A stretch of DNA of 64,000 nt, taken from contig NC_051443.1 in NCBI RefSeq assembly GCF_001649575.2, positions 20,195,869 to 20,259,868 on the forward strand, given 5' to 3'. Within the stretch, counting starts at the first letter, position 1. Every line of letters begins with the position of its first letter. The DNA is from Kryptolebias marmoratus. Lineage: Eukaryota > Chordata > Actinopteri > Cyprinodontiformes > Rivulidae. This document shows positions 41,345-64,000 of the stretch, in pieces. The position numbers were made by a program, and so were the translations under genes. Below the pieces are notes generated by a model, which saw only the letters and a program-made list of their open reading frames with translations, had not been told where the DNA came from and searched no databases.

Positions 41345-42248
41345 TGGTCACCGCAGAGAAGGGTGTGGTCTAAACCACCCAATGGGGTGCAGTCAGCCAG
41401 GATGCAGGTGAGAATGTTACCTGTTCAGTGTTTTTCTTGAAAGTCTGCTAAATCTGTCACGATATTACAAGATGTTAAATGCAGGTTTGCTGTTGTTGTT
41501 TCGTTTGCTTTAATGGAAGAAAAAAAAAGTTTTTATACTTTAGGTACTCAGAACTATCGTGTGATCTAGTATCCTGCACCTCAAGACAAAGAATTTGCAA
41601 ATTTTATGCCTTTTGCTGTTTGACTGTAACAGTTACCAACGTTTATATGCCACACATGAAGCGTGTAGAGATGTGCTGACGAATAATCTGTCCCTCCTTT
41701 TTGACCCTGCAGTTCAAGTAGCAGCAAAGTGATCCGCATTTAAACTAGTCTGAGGGAACAAACGAGCCTCTGCCCTGCAGCTCTGAATGTGTATTGCTTG
41801 TAAAATGTGAGATTTCAGAGGGGCTGGCGTTGACAATGGCCAGCTCTCCTGATCTGGCCAAATGGTCCCAGCCCCTTCTTCCTCCATCCCCTGTGTGTCA
41901 TGATGTCTTTCAAGCACCGGGTGGGGAATATGGACCTCTCCGATGGCCCGTTTACATGAAAGTATCATGGAAAACTAGTGTTCAGACCCTTTCCACAAAA
42001 CCCCACTTGATAAAACCTGGGCTACCTACTAAAACGGACTTTGATTAATTCAGTGGGATCTTTTCCTGCAGGGGTTTAGATCTTGATATCAGAGTGCCTG
42101 CTGGCAGCGTGAGGTCATCCATCCGAAAGACGAGTGGACTTTCAGCTGGACGGTGAGCCGGACCACAACTTTAAATCCACCATGGTCTGACTCAAAAGGT
42201 GCAAATGAAAATAATATGAAAGGTAAGGAAAAGGCCAAGTGAAGCCTC

Positions 42249-42249
<1 letters not shown>

Positions 42250-42283
<34 letters not shown>
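42250..42283. repeat. (CA)n microsatellite
   Basis: Uninterrupted run of about 17 AC units. Confidence 0.95.
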
Positions 42284-42286
<3 letters not shown>

Positions 42287-42364
42287 AGCTGAAATATGTT
42301 TAAATTAGGGGAAAGCATCAACATTTTAAATAATTCAGAGTGAAAATTTGTATTTTTCTGGGTA

Positions 42365-42880
42365 CATAGTTGCTAAATTCAAGACCCATACCTGGTACTT
42401 ACCTGGCATATACTCTGTAATCACTCTGTAGATACTGGGTACTTACATGGTCTGTATCAGGTAAAGTACCAGGGACTCACCTGGTAGATATTGTGTACAT
42501 ATCTGCTATGTGCACAGTACATACTAGGTATTTACTGAGTATGTACTTACTACTTAGTAGGGTTATAGCTGGTACATACCTGTCACAAGCTTCTTTTTTG
42601 GTACAGAGTATGTATTTGGTACGCAACAGGCGCATACCTGGTACTTACAGGGTACGCACAAAGTACACTGGGTATGTACCTGGTACTGTATGTTCCAGAC
42701 GGCTTCCTGGTACATGACCAATAAGTACTTGGGATGTATCCTGTGTTCCAGCTACTTACATGGAACTTACTGGGTATGTAACTGGTATCCTGTACATACA
42801 TGATACTATGTAAGTACCCAGCAAGTACCAGGTACTTACAGAGTATACACTTGGTACTTACCAAGTAGGTGCCTGATTCA
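42365..42880. repeat. Degenerate GTAC-rich tandem repeat
   Basis: About 0.5 kb in which short words such as GGTACTTAC, CTGGTAC, GGGTATGTA and AAGTACC recur every 15-25 bases. The words are partly self-complementary (GGTACC-like), so both strands look alike, giving open but low-complexity frames on each strand. A weaker extension with the same words lies at about 43010-43090. It is probably a diverged minisatellite; no exact period can be fixed by eye. Confidence 0.65.
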
Positions 42881-43639
42881 GAAGTTCTCAATCGACCAAC
42901 CTGGCAAAAAAAAGTTAAATTATAAAAAAATACATATATAAAGTTGGACTCAGAAGTTGGTCAAATCACATTTAAGCAGAAATCTCCAGTATAAATACAT
43001 AATTCAACCCAGTACATACCAGTTTAGTAGTACCATGCACCCTAGTATCTAGTAGCTGCCTTGTAAGTACCCTGTAAGTACCAGGTACACACAGTGTGTT
43101 TTAAGTGTTGCTTCCAGTTATTTCTGCTTCAGTGTGATATGATGTGTTCTTACGTTTTGGTAGAATAATGAGTGATGAATATGGAGACGCTGTGATGTAC
43201 TCAGGGCAGTGATATTACGTTAACTCCGCGAGGAACAACATTCCTGGGATTTTAAAGCTTTTGGAAAGAGCCTGACTTGGTGCCTCAGCGGGAGTTTTCT
43301 GCTCCATCAAAAGACAAGTTGAAACACTTCTCTGCTTAAATCAAACTGAGGCGTGAGGATGGAATTTGTTCTGTTTTTTTTTTTTTTGCCTGTGGCATGT
43401 GTCACCTCTGAAACTATGCAACCACATCTGCCTCTGCTAATAACCAGGCTGAGCAGCACTAACGTCAGCGAGCCACTGCTGTTGGTTGTGCGTTAGAGTG
43501 CAAAGCAGCGCATCGGAGTTTGATGCAATGTTGTGCAAAAGGAGCACAAATGAACTTTAAAACTGCAAACGCAGACGTTAAAGTGCAAATGTTTGTTTGC
43601 AACATCTGCTGTGCTTGTTGACCTGCACCATCAGTCCCG

Positions 43640-43815
43640 CTGCAGCGACAGGATCTGACGACAGGAAGCGCTGTGGTTTCAGCGTGTTTGCAGAGGCTGC
43701 AGAGCACGGCCCGCGCTCCGGAGGCTCAGATGTGGCGGCGGGATTGGTTCACCGCTCGGACGCAGTTTAAAACAAAACTGGGCGGGAAAGCTCCGGAATT
43801 GCGAAGGTGTTCCCG
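43640..43815 (+). promoter_or_regulatory. Orphan CpG-rich promoter-like patch
   Basis: A GC- and CpG-rich patch with an inverted CCAAT box (ATTGG at 43743-43747), an E2F-like GGGCGGGAAAGC (43780-43791) that includes a GC box, and a TTTAAAA stretch between them. No recognised gene starts nearby: the T-box gene start is 2.4 kb left and on the other strand. It may drive an unseen non-coding or small transcript, or be an enhancer. An open frame to 43918 shows no family resemblance. Confidence 0.35.
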
Positions 43816-44199
43816 AGAAAGGAATTCCATTTCCAGAAAAGAAGGATGTTTTGTTTTTGTTTGTAGTTTTTTTTTTTTTTTCTTTTTGTGTGTGTGTGTG
43901 TGTCAGCAGGAAAAGTGAATTTCTAAACCGCCCTTAACTCTGAGCCACAGAAAACAGATACTAGTGCTGATAATCGATAGACGTGGTGATAACTGATCCG
44001 AACAGGAGGGACGTTAGGCTTGGTGACCCACAAAGCTGCAAAAAAAAAAAAGTTAGTTGTCAATAAAGATTGAGAGACTAGCAACTAGCATCCCTTGAAG
44101 GATTGCATATAGTTTTAGACTAAGATCATCAAATGCTGAGAAATGATGGAGTTCATCATTTTTGGTAAAATCTAGAAAATAACATTATTCACAACCTCA

Positions 44200-44760
44200 T
44201 GTGATATTTGTAGATGCACTACTACTACACCAATTTTTTAGCTCCGTATCTGTAAAACTCACCACGTTGGAGCCATTCTTTAATTTCCTAAGGTTGATTA
44301 GCTGTCGTGGCCATCTTGAATCTGGTTGACTGCAAAACTTAATCAGTTGTGAAAATCCACCCAGTGGTTACGTTCTGAAAGTTTCATTAAAAGCTGTCCA
44401 TTGGTTCATGAGATATTTTGCTAACAGACAGAATTGACTCCAGAGTTCATTCCGGAGTTTTAAGTAAGGATCTCGTGCAATCTGTTAGACTATGTGCTGA
44501 GAATCACTCTCAGCTACTACCACACCACATTTTAGTTCATTATCTGTAAAACTCACAGAGTTATAACAATTTTTCTGTTTGCTAAGGATACTTTGCTGCG
44601 ACAGCCATTCTTAATCAGACTGACCCCAAAGGTTAATCAGTTTTAGATGCACATCCAATAATTATTTCCTGAGAGTTCTAATAAAACCTGTCCACTGGTT
44701 CATGAGATATTTTGCTAACAGACAGACACACAAACACACTTAATATGTATATAAATACCT
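44200..44760 (-). repeat. Dispersed repeat family A, two tandem units
   Basis: Two reverse-orientation units in head-to-tail order. The shared word GAGATATTTTGCTAACAGAC recurs at 44410 and 44704, a 294-bp spacing. The first unit holds GTGGCCATCTTGAATC, the complement of the AAGATGGC core. Confidence 0.8.
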
Positions 44761-44912
44761 GTTGTGATTTTTACAATACATTTTTTATCCCTAATTTTAG
44801 TCTTTACTATAATAAACGACATTTATAATGTGGTAGTTTTTAAAGTTAGCCATCAAATTCAATGAAAAGAAAAAAAAGTTTAGAAACCCCAATAATGTCA
44901 AAGCACAGTACC

Positions 44913-44924
44913 GCCACCTACTGG
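44913..44924 (-). promoter_or_regulatory. Candidate CTCF site, minus orientation
   Basis: The complement reads CCAGTAGGTGGC, an exact match to the CTCF core CCASYAGRKGGC. Binding is not shown by sequence alone. Confidence 0.4.
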
Positions 44925-45971
44925 AGAACTTTGTAAAATAGTTGCCACAGAACAGAGTGAGTTACTCACAGAGTGAGTAAAATGAACTTTTCTGCACCTA
45001 ATGTAGTAAAAAAACAAACCTTTATTTTAAAGAGTTTAAACTGTTTGTAACATGCTTTTTAAAATTAATTTTTAGGAGGACTAATGCAATTTTTGAAGCA
45101 CTAGAATATTAAAAATTAAGACACTACACCTGAGCATTAGGCCCATAAATGCTCAACTAAATGAACATTTACTATATCTGTAATTTAATTTTCTAAAATG
45201 TTTTTTTTTTTCTGTTCTGATATTGCATTTAAAGGATTTTTAATGATATGTTCTAATGAGTAAGGTAACCAATTTGTAATCGTAAAAAGTGTTAGTAATT
45301 ATCTGAAAATCGATGGAAAATGATTAAAGGCAGAAATGGACAGAGTTCATAAGAAACTGTGACAAACAGACCAGTGCAGGAGCAAATGAAGGGGCGAAGG
45401 GAAGGCAGTGAGTGCTGAGACCGGAGGAGACAGTCGTGGATAAAAATTTAAAAACACTGAAAAGGAATTTCCTAAAAGACAATAATTCATAGAGACAGCT
45501 CCTGGAACAACAACAACAACAACAAAGAAAAAACACCCCAGAACTGTAATTAGGTTCCCAAAAGTTCCACAAAAAGATTTGTGTATAAATAATGCAACTT
45601 TTTTTTTTTCTTTTTGACAAGTCCCAAACTCCCTTGATCCCCTGTGACTTTGAACAGAGCCACGCAGAAATATTTTAGGCAGGAACCTGAACGAGCTCAG
45701 CCCTGAGATGCCTGCAGGTCTCCATGGTGCTCCATCCGCCTCAGGAAGAACCCTGAGTCCAGAGAAGCACACAAAGCTTTGAGTCCGACAGAAGGATGCA
45801 GCACTGTGGTGTGAAATGTGACTCTAAATGTGCTGTCGTCATTTGGACTTATTTATTAAAGATGCACCTTTTTGATTGCAGTCACCAGGAAAGCAGCTCA
45901 ATGCAGTCTGGAGGATAAAGGCTTCAAAAATTAAAAGGCTCTTCACTTGAGACCAAATGTACATTTTATCA

Positions 45972-45983
45972 CCAGCAGGGGGC
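45972..45983 (+). promoter_or_regulatory. Candidate CTCF site, plus orientation
   Basis: CCAGCAGGGGGC is an exact match to the CTCF core CCASYAGRKGGC and continues AGCAC. It lies about 1.06 kb from the opposite-strand match at 44913. Confidence 0.5.
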
Positions 45984-46239
45984 AGCACAATACAAACAAA
46001 AGGTGGAGAAATATGTTTCAGGTAGACGTCTGCATGTTGTCAGTTAAACAAAAACCACAATTCTACTAAATATTTCCATTCGTGTTTCGTTTTAAAGCAT
46101 CCAGAAAGTCAGTTTTCATAAAAACGTCACAACCTATAGATATGTGCATCATCCAGGAGGAGTAAAGATGGTGAAAAACAAACCCATCCCGCTTTGATGA
46201 TTGTTGCTCCTTGTCAATGGTAAAAAGGTTGTAATTGAA

Positions 46240-46265
46240 ACACACACACACACACACACACACAC

Positions 46266-46304
<39 letters not shown>
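46240..46304. repeat. Compound (CA)n(TA)n microsatellite
   Basis: AC/CA units at 46240-46265 run, through a single G, into TA units at 46267-46304. Confidence 0.95.
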
Positions 46305-46307
<3 letters not shown>

Positions 46308-48989
46308 GAAGACCTTTGCTGTATAGGTGCTACATCTCACAAGTAACCGAGCACAACATCCTCTCAGCCCACCTCACAACACTTTCCAGGTTTTGGAGGA
46401 AATTGCTCCAGCAGCAAATATTTCAGCCCCTGCTTGGTTCAATTCAGACTGATCGATTGGCTCTTCCCGGCCTGCAAGAGCTCTGCCAGCGATAATAGGA
46501 GCAAACACCTTCAGGTGTCATTTCCGATTAAAGAAAGGGCTCCACGGCCCGCCAGGAGTGCTTCATGTATTTAAATAAATTTGCATACTTGTAATGCTCA
46601 TCACTTGTGGGAATGCTTCGGAGGCTGTAGGATTTATACACTACCTGGCCTGTGAGTGCCGAAATCCAAACGCTACGACTTTTCATTCTTCTTCCTCTAA
46701 AGATTTTCTTTTTTATTATTATTTTTATTTGTTATAATTCCCATTGTTGTCCAGAAACAAGTACCTTAGAACCCAGTTACCTCCAACAATCTCGCATGAC
46801 TTGGAAGTTGTTCTTTGTCAGGAGCTGGGAGGAGCGTGTTGTGTATTCTGCACCTGCGCCAGCTTTGATGTGTGTGAGGACAGGCATGGAGCTCAACGGA
46901 CAGCCGCAACAGCAGCTGCTCCTCTCTGCCCATGAACACCAACTCTTAGTTTGTGTACGGGGGTGCAATCCCAAGACCCCAACCCCCCCTACCCCCCCCT
47001 GAATTTGGACACAAACCCATATGCACATGCTTATCAGCACTGGTGAGAAGCGAGTGTGAAATCAGGAGTATTGTTCCAGTTTTTGGTCCCGCTGAGAGTA
47101 GGTGCCTGGTGTCTCAGAGGCTTGGTGCTGTCTGACCACTGAGCTCACGGTGGTTAAATAATGGCAACCAATTGGTTCTGCATGCTGCTAGTTAAATCGA
47201 AAAAAAAAAAGGGGGTTAGTCTATTTTTCTTTCTTCTTTTAAAGGCTGTTTTGAATACATTTTGAGAAACAATGAAATCCACACCGTTCTCTGCTTTCCT
47301 GTATGTCTAAAGTCAGGCATTCTTTAGCTTCTGCTGCATGGATGGGCAAGATTTCTTTTATTTCCCATTACCCCTACTTTATGGGCATTACTGTCAAATT
47401 TTAAGGATGTCCTCATTACTTTTGTGATGGGTGGGGAGGGATTGAGGGTTAGGGCCTTAGCCTTCAAACTGAGATGCACTAGGAAAAGAAAAAGAAAAAA
47501 AAAATACAGATGTACATACAAAGCTTTTCAGAAACGGTGTCAGTAGTCAAGGGGTTAATGGGTAACACTACGGAAAGAGGTTTGGCTAAACATGAAAGAC
47601 CCCAGGGCTGCACTCTGGACTGAAACTGAGACTTTGTTTTAATTTATATCAAAATGTATGAATAGAAAGCATTTTTCTAATAATTTCTTTTAAGTTTTAT
47701 TTTTATTTTGGGGCATCGAGGACCAGATGGAAATGATTTAAGTGCCTGTTCAGAGTTTGTTGAACGAGGGATTATTACTAACGTTGTTAAAGCCCACTTC
47801 TCAGGTTTTACCTCCAAATAAATGAAATAATCTGGTTAAACACCTCATTTAAAGCCTGTTTTTTTTCTCAGACTATTAAAATGCTGTCCAAGTCCTTATT
47901 ACAATAGTTTTTTAAACAAATTGAACAATAAGCTGTTGTGGAAACAGCTCTGTAAATCCCACCTGGATTATGGGTTTGTGCAGCTAAATTGCTTCCTTGT
48001 CTTTGCCACCGTCTCTCCAGAGATCACATTTCATTTCTTCTTTGTCTCCACTTCTATTTCTGTGCAATACTGATTTTTCTTCTCTGGCTTCCAGTTCTCA
48101 TTTCTTGCCTGTGCGTCTGTGTCGAACCTCCACATCAGTCTGTTGCAGAGACTTTCACTTCCTGCCCAGTTGTTTCTCCGTTTGCCACATGCCGCCTTCC
48201 CATCGGCCATTCCACTGCAAGCTCTCAGCGTTGCACGCACTTCCACCTAGTCTTGAATATTTTAGTTACAGAGTAATCGATCGGTTCAGTCTGGGCCATG
48301 TGACGACTCGGGAAGTGACAGTGCCACACATCCGCTCTCTGTGGCTGTATATCATCATTTTTTGCCTTGAAACATGTTTTCAGTCATTTCTTTTGGAATT
48401 GCTAAATGAAATACACGAGTTTGTTAATTATTACCTTGTTAAAGCACGCCCGGAGAACTTGACCCATCGGTGCTGTGTTTGCCTGTGGGTGCAGGTGCTC
48501 TCCTGTTGGCTGCTGAGCCACTCCAGTTAATTAATACCAGCGGAGTGTGTCAGGAGAAGGGAAGGAAACATGCTGCCGTCGGCAGAAGTGCCGAATGAGT
48601 GACTCCTTAAACTTTTAAACTTAATTTTACCTCAAAATGGAGTAAAGTTACGGGCCTGCAGTCTGTGGTTGAATTTCTGGCCTCGGGGTAGAAAACACCA
48701 ACAAATATCTACACAAATACTGTCATGTGTTTCTGTATTTGTATTTGTGACAATCAGGACCATGGTGAAAGGTGCTCGTATTGTGATTTTTAAATATTTT
48801 TTTGCATGTCTGTATATGTGTATGTACAACGTTTTAAACAAATCTGAGATCCTGCTGACTTTGATCTCTGAGGAGTGTGCAAGTGAAAGAATATCGTTTG
48901 GATTGAGTGACAAGTTCTTTGTTAACACAACAGTTCAGATGTAACTATCTTACCTGCTGCAGGTTGCTTTTTGACTCACCTCAGTTTGG

Positions 48990-49385
48990 AGACAGAGGTC
49001 GATTCTGACTGGATTGACGAGCTAATGGCTAGTCCGAGGGGGCCACGACCAAGTTGGATTGCTGCCATCTTAAAACAACTGCAACAACTGAAACACTTTT
49101 TTTTTTAAGTTTTGTGCGAAAGCTATTTTATAAACCATTACATTCAGGTCAGTTTAGCACGACACAATAATTTACATAGGGTTTATTTAAAAAATAGTGG
49201 CAGCAGCCGAGGGAAATTTTGAGATATATTGCCAGAGTAACTGTATAATGACAAATTGACAAATTTCTAAAATAGCGTTTACATGAACTGACATGAAACT
49301 TTTCAGACTGGAGTTGTTTTAAAGACAGCAGCAATCCGTTTTCTTCTGGGCCCCGTCAGACCAGCCAGCATCTCATTGGCCTGCG
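48990..49385. repeat. Repeat family B: imperfect long inverted repeat (MITE-like)
   Basis: Arms of about 54 bp at 49017-49072 and 49323-49376 are inverted imperfect copies: the left arm reads GGCTAGTCC...GGATTGCTGCCATCTT, and the complement of the right arm reads GGCTGGTCT...GGATTGCTGCTGTCTT. About 250 bp of AT-rich DNA separates them. A related single arm occurs at 60.2 kb. The structure suggests a non-autonomous DNA transposon; no target-site duplication was identified. Confidence 0.5.
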
Positions 49386-49982
49386 AATGCTGGGGATTAG
49401 CTGGTGAATGGCGTTCGCCAGCATTCACAGCAAGATCAAATGAAAACATTGGATAAAACAAGCAGGGCGCACATTTTTGTCAGCTCCGATTGGACGACGG
49501 CTGCGGTGTTGATGTGCACACGCTGGCATGTGTAGCGTCCATATTTACTTTCATAAACATGCGACTCCAGTGACATTGCGTCCTCTTCTGCGAAATTTGG
49601 ATTACTTCAGGGCTGGATACTGTTCACACTGTCGCCTGATGGCATATTAGAATGTGAATGAAGCATCCCTTTAAGAAAGCCCAACATGCCGTGTAGATCC
49701 TCCGTCAGCAGATCTCTTTTTACAGCCTCTCAGAGAGAGAGTGGGTTGATTGATTTGGTGCGATTTGCATCCCTGATAAACAGCAGCAGTGACCATTACA
49801 AGACAAAAAACATGGCCTGGGAGGAGCAGAGAGGTGGAGAGCAGCGACAGTCGGTGTCTGCAAAACTGGGATGTTATCTTTATCTGCGTTAAAGCTTCGA
49901 CTCCTTTTCACTGCATAACAACGCCCTCTGCCCAGAAAAACCACAGGAAGGTCCGAAAGAATTTGGCTAATAAAAAGGCATG

Positions 49983-49984
<2 letters not shown>

Positions 49985-50028
<44 letters not shown>
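49985..50028. repeat. (AT)n microsatellite
   Basis: Uninterrupted run of about 22 AT units. Confidence 0.95.
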
Positions 50029-50037
<9 letters not shown>

Positions 50038-50889
50038 CTACAAAAATATTATACAATAAAAACACGGCTTAAAATATACACAGTCCACTTGGTGTTGCAA
50101 TAACTGCAAAAACCTCTCAAGTCAAATATATAAGTTTGTAGGTAAATATATCTTTACAGCCATAATAAATCCCATAATGATGTCGCTGGAGGCATTAAAG
50201 TAAACAGGAATATGAACCTTGGTTTGACAGCAGGGAACTTGTTAGGAAAAATGCTTCCAGCCCGGAGATGAACAAGAACAGCAGGTTCTTGTTTTGGAGC
50301 CGAGTCAACAGATTTCAGGTAAGAAAACTGGAGCTTCCACCTCGACACACGAGCAGAAGTTTTCTGACATCGCCGTAAGCCGTTAAGAGCTCGTATTTTA
50401 TGGACATATGTTTGAGTGGATTGCGGGATTCATTACGACGTCTGTTCCTGAAATTCGGTCTGCTGATGTCTGATTGTGCAGATGGTTTTGGTTTCGACTT
50501 TTCTAAGTTTGCGAGTCACTTGGAGGTGAATGGAAAGCGGTGGTTGGGGCACTCAGCTGGAAGGATATGAGTTCTGATTCACAGCAGCGCTCCTGCTACC
50601 CTGGATGATTTCCAGACCTTGTTTGTAACACTCCGCCTGCACACTCTGGCCTTGTTGTGGCAGTGCCAGAGTTGTTTTTATTTATTTATTTTTTTATCTG
50701 TGGTTCACGAGCCTTATTGTCCTAATTCACAACCTAATTCACTTTACTGGCTGCTCCAAGTAAAGATGTGGATAAGGCGTCGTCACTTTTACTGCTTCTT
50801 GTGTTGGCTTGGCTTAACTTGTTTGGATCTTTATCGCCTGCTGCTGAAGGGCGAAGGGGGACGGTCATCCGGCCCATGCTGCGTGTGTT

Positions 50890-51080
50890 CATCTGTCTGC
50901 GCTGTTAGCAAAATATCTCACTAATAAAACTCTCAGAAAGTAATCACTGGATGTCCCTCTCCAACTGATTCGTTTTTGGAGTCAACCTGATTAAAGATGG
51001 CCGCCGCAGCTAATCGACCTTAGCCAACACAAAAATGTCTCTAGCTCATTTTTGCAGAGCTGAAAATTGCTGCTGACAGA
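50890..51080 (+). repeat. Dispersed repeat family A copy
   Basis: Forward copy with TTAGCAAAATATCTCACTAA, AAAGATGGCCGCCGCAGCTA and ATCGACCTTAGCCAACAC; the 3' block is truncated. Confidence 0.75.
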
Positions 51081-51791
51081 CATTTTGTGGGCAATAAATG
51101 TTACTTTAAGGAAAACAAGGTCTTTAATTTATGACGAAATATTGTTTCAACTTGTGTGTCCAGTCTGGATTTATAGAATTAATTTTGTTTTTTCCTCATT
51201 ATTTGCAAAAAGAAACACTTCATACAGTTTTGCTCAATTTGTTTTTTTACCAAAAAGTTAGGGAAAGTGAAATTAGATTTATTTCCCGTGTTCAGATAGA
51301 AAAAAACAAAAAAAAATCTATCCATCCACACGACACTCAAAGCGTAAATTTTAGATGTTTTGATTATTTTGAACAAATTCTAAGCCAATGTCTGGGACCT
51401 GGAACAAAGCATTGTCTCTACTGTGAATGTGTGGGAGAGAGAGATAATTAGATCAGGAATCACTTTTAAAACTGCAGACAAGTTAACAGGTGTGTTTTGT
51501 GGGTCATTGCTGCTGCGGACCTGCTGCACATCAAAACAAAACAACAACAAAAAATCAATTTCTTGCATTTGGAACACATTTCTTATTCAATATTTTTTTT
51601 TCATTTTGCAGAGATGCAGCAGTTTGATCATTCAATTAAAAAAAGGCAAAGCATTAAAATTTGGGATGCCTGTACCTTTGTTAGGACCCACCCCTCACCA
51701 AAAAATGGAATTGTAAATAAAAAATTGTTGATTCAGAGCAAAAAGGATACAAAATGGTATAATAACAGTTTCCAGTTGTTGGATTGTCCGT

Positions 51792-51797
51792 TTTATT
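51792..51797 (-). terminator. mmp17: Possible mmp17 polyadenylation signal
   Basis: AATAAA on the coding strand only about 24 nt after the mmp17 stop codon. That is unusually close; more distal AATAAA matches exist (for example in the A/T run near 50.67 kb), so the true end is uncertain. Confidence 0.3.
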
Positions 51798-51820
51798 AGA
51801 ACTGTCCCCACGCTTCAGCA

Positions 51821-63316
<11,496 letters not shown>

Positions 63317-64000
63317 CTACAGAATGATAATAAATACTCAGTTTTTTAAAACGCATCATAGATCTGAGCTACCTCATCCATTCTTTATGCCTTAGCTCAC
63401 CATATTCTCTCATTCTTTCCCCTTTAGGCAAGCTGTAAACTGTTCCCATCTTTCTCTTTTTCTGTCCTTAACATTAACACTTCCTGTACAAAGGTGGGGT
63501 GGAATAGGGTCACATGCTATAACGAGGGCCAATTAACTTCTTCCGTGTTTTTATTAAATCAGTATTCATGCTCGATGAAGTTCATCAACTGCAGCTTCCT
63601 GCACGAGAAGGCCTCTGTACCTCGAGTCTCCCGAGCTGTCCCCAATACACAAATATCCCTATCACAGCCCTAAGAAAACACATAACAACAGCAGAGGCTC
63701 ATAACTCAAGGCCAGAAGAGGAGGATGGCGTGAAAGCACTTAAGTGTTGGAGGAATTAGAATTTGGCCCGCATACATGTGCATGATATAAAACTTAGTAG
63801 CTATGACATTTACTGTTTGACCAGTGGGAAATGACTTGGGTTTATTGAGGTGCAAAGAGGTGAGGAACAGAATTATTAAGGGATTCATGAATTAAACAGA
63901 CTTTTTTAATCTCATATATGCTGTTGCTTTCAGATTGTTAAGGTGCCCTTTAAAGCTGCGTGGTCACTCTGCTTTATGTTTAAGCAGCATTTTCTCAGTA

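Larger units (their letters stand above)
41450..51780. other. Spacer between the T-box gene and mmp17
   Basis: About 10 kb of divergent-to-terminal intergenic DNA with microsatellites, a GTAC-rich array, an orphan CpG patch, family A repeats, an inverted-repeat element and two CTCF-core matches, each listed separately. 46.4-48.9 kb holds long open frames in pyrimidine-rich DNA but nothing I recognise as a protein. Confidence 0.5.

Noticed and set aside
42493..42891. Open frames on both strands rich in Tyr, Thr and Ser
   Set aside because: They are translations of the GTAC-rich degenerate repeat, not genes.
47997..48530. 177-codon open frame on the plus strand
   Set aside because: Pyrimidine-rich sequence is open in two frames at once, with no recognisable motif, splice partner or family resemblance. 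Chance is the simplest explanation.

Overview
This is vertebrate nuclear DNA, most likely from a teleost fish. Coding sequence is split into many short exons with GT-AG introns, the spacer is AT-rich and full of microsatellites and DNA-transposon debris, and one gene is a T-box gene of the Tbx16/Tbx6-like group that I associate with fish. I joined exons by eye using splice consensus, reading-frame phase and remembered family sequences; every accepted join keeps the frame. No bacterial-type system, CRISPR array, phage or tRNA was seen.

Layout. (1) 148-10982, plus: 23 exons of ulk1, the autophagy-initiating kinase; its first ~90 codons lie left of the window. (2) 14852-18589, plus: a complete seven-exon CCDC74-family coiled-coil gene, preceded by two RFX X-box-like motifs. 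(3) 18.7-23.9 kb: spacer with a hAT-type miniature transposon flanked by a perfect 8-bp target-site duplication, a possible second element and a decayed LINE fragment. (4) 24.0-31.8 kb, plus: GC-rich promoter and complete three-exon crkl, an SH2-SH3-SH3 adaptor of 306 residues. (5) 41344-37829, minus: a complete nine-exon T-box transcription factor gene of 409 residues. (6) 41.4-51.8 kb: spacer with a GTAC-rich degenerate tandem repeat, an orphan CpG-rich promoter-like patch and two exact CTCF-core matches pointing away from each other. (7) 63316-51821, minus: the last five exons of mmp17, a GPI-anchored matrix metalloproteinase; the signal, pro- and catalytic exons lie right of the window.

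The genes do not form one pathway: autophagy control, probable cilium or centrosome biology, adaptor signalling, mesoderm patterning and pericellular proteolysis. From memory, ULK1 and MMP17 are also close neighbours in human (12q24.33), so the window looks like a rearranged, expanded version of an old linkage group with ccdc74, crkl and the T-box gene between them.

The main non-genic signal is a dispersed repeat, about 250-300 bp per unit, present in at least a dozen places in both orientations and sometimes in tandem. It carries a YY1-like AAGATGGC core. I saw no convincing previously undescribed biological system; the items most worth checking are that repeat family, the paired X-boxes, the orphan promoter and the GTAC-rich array.
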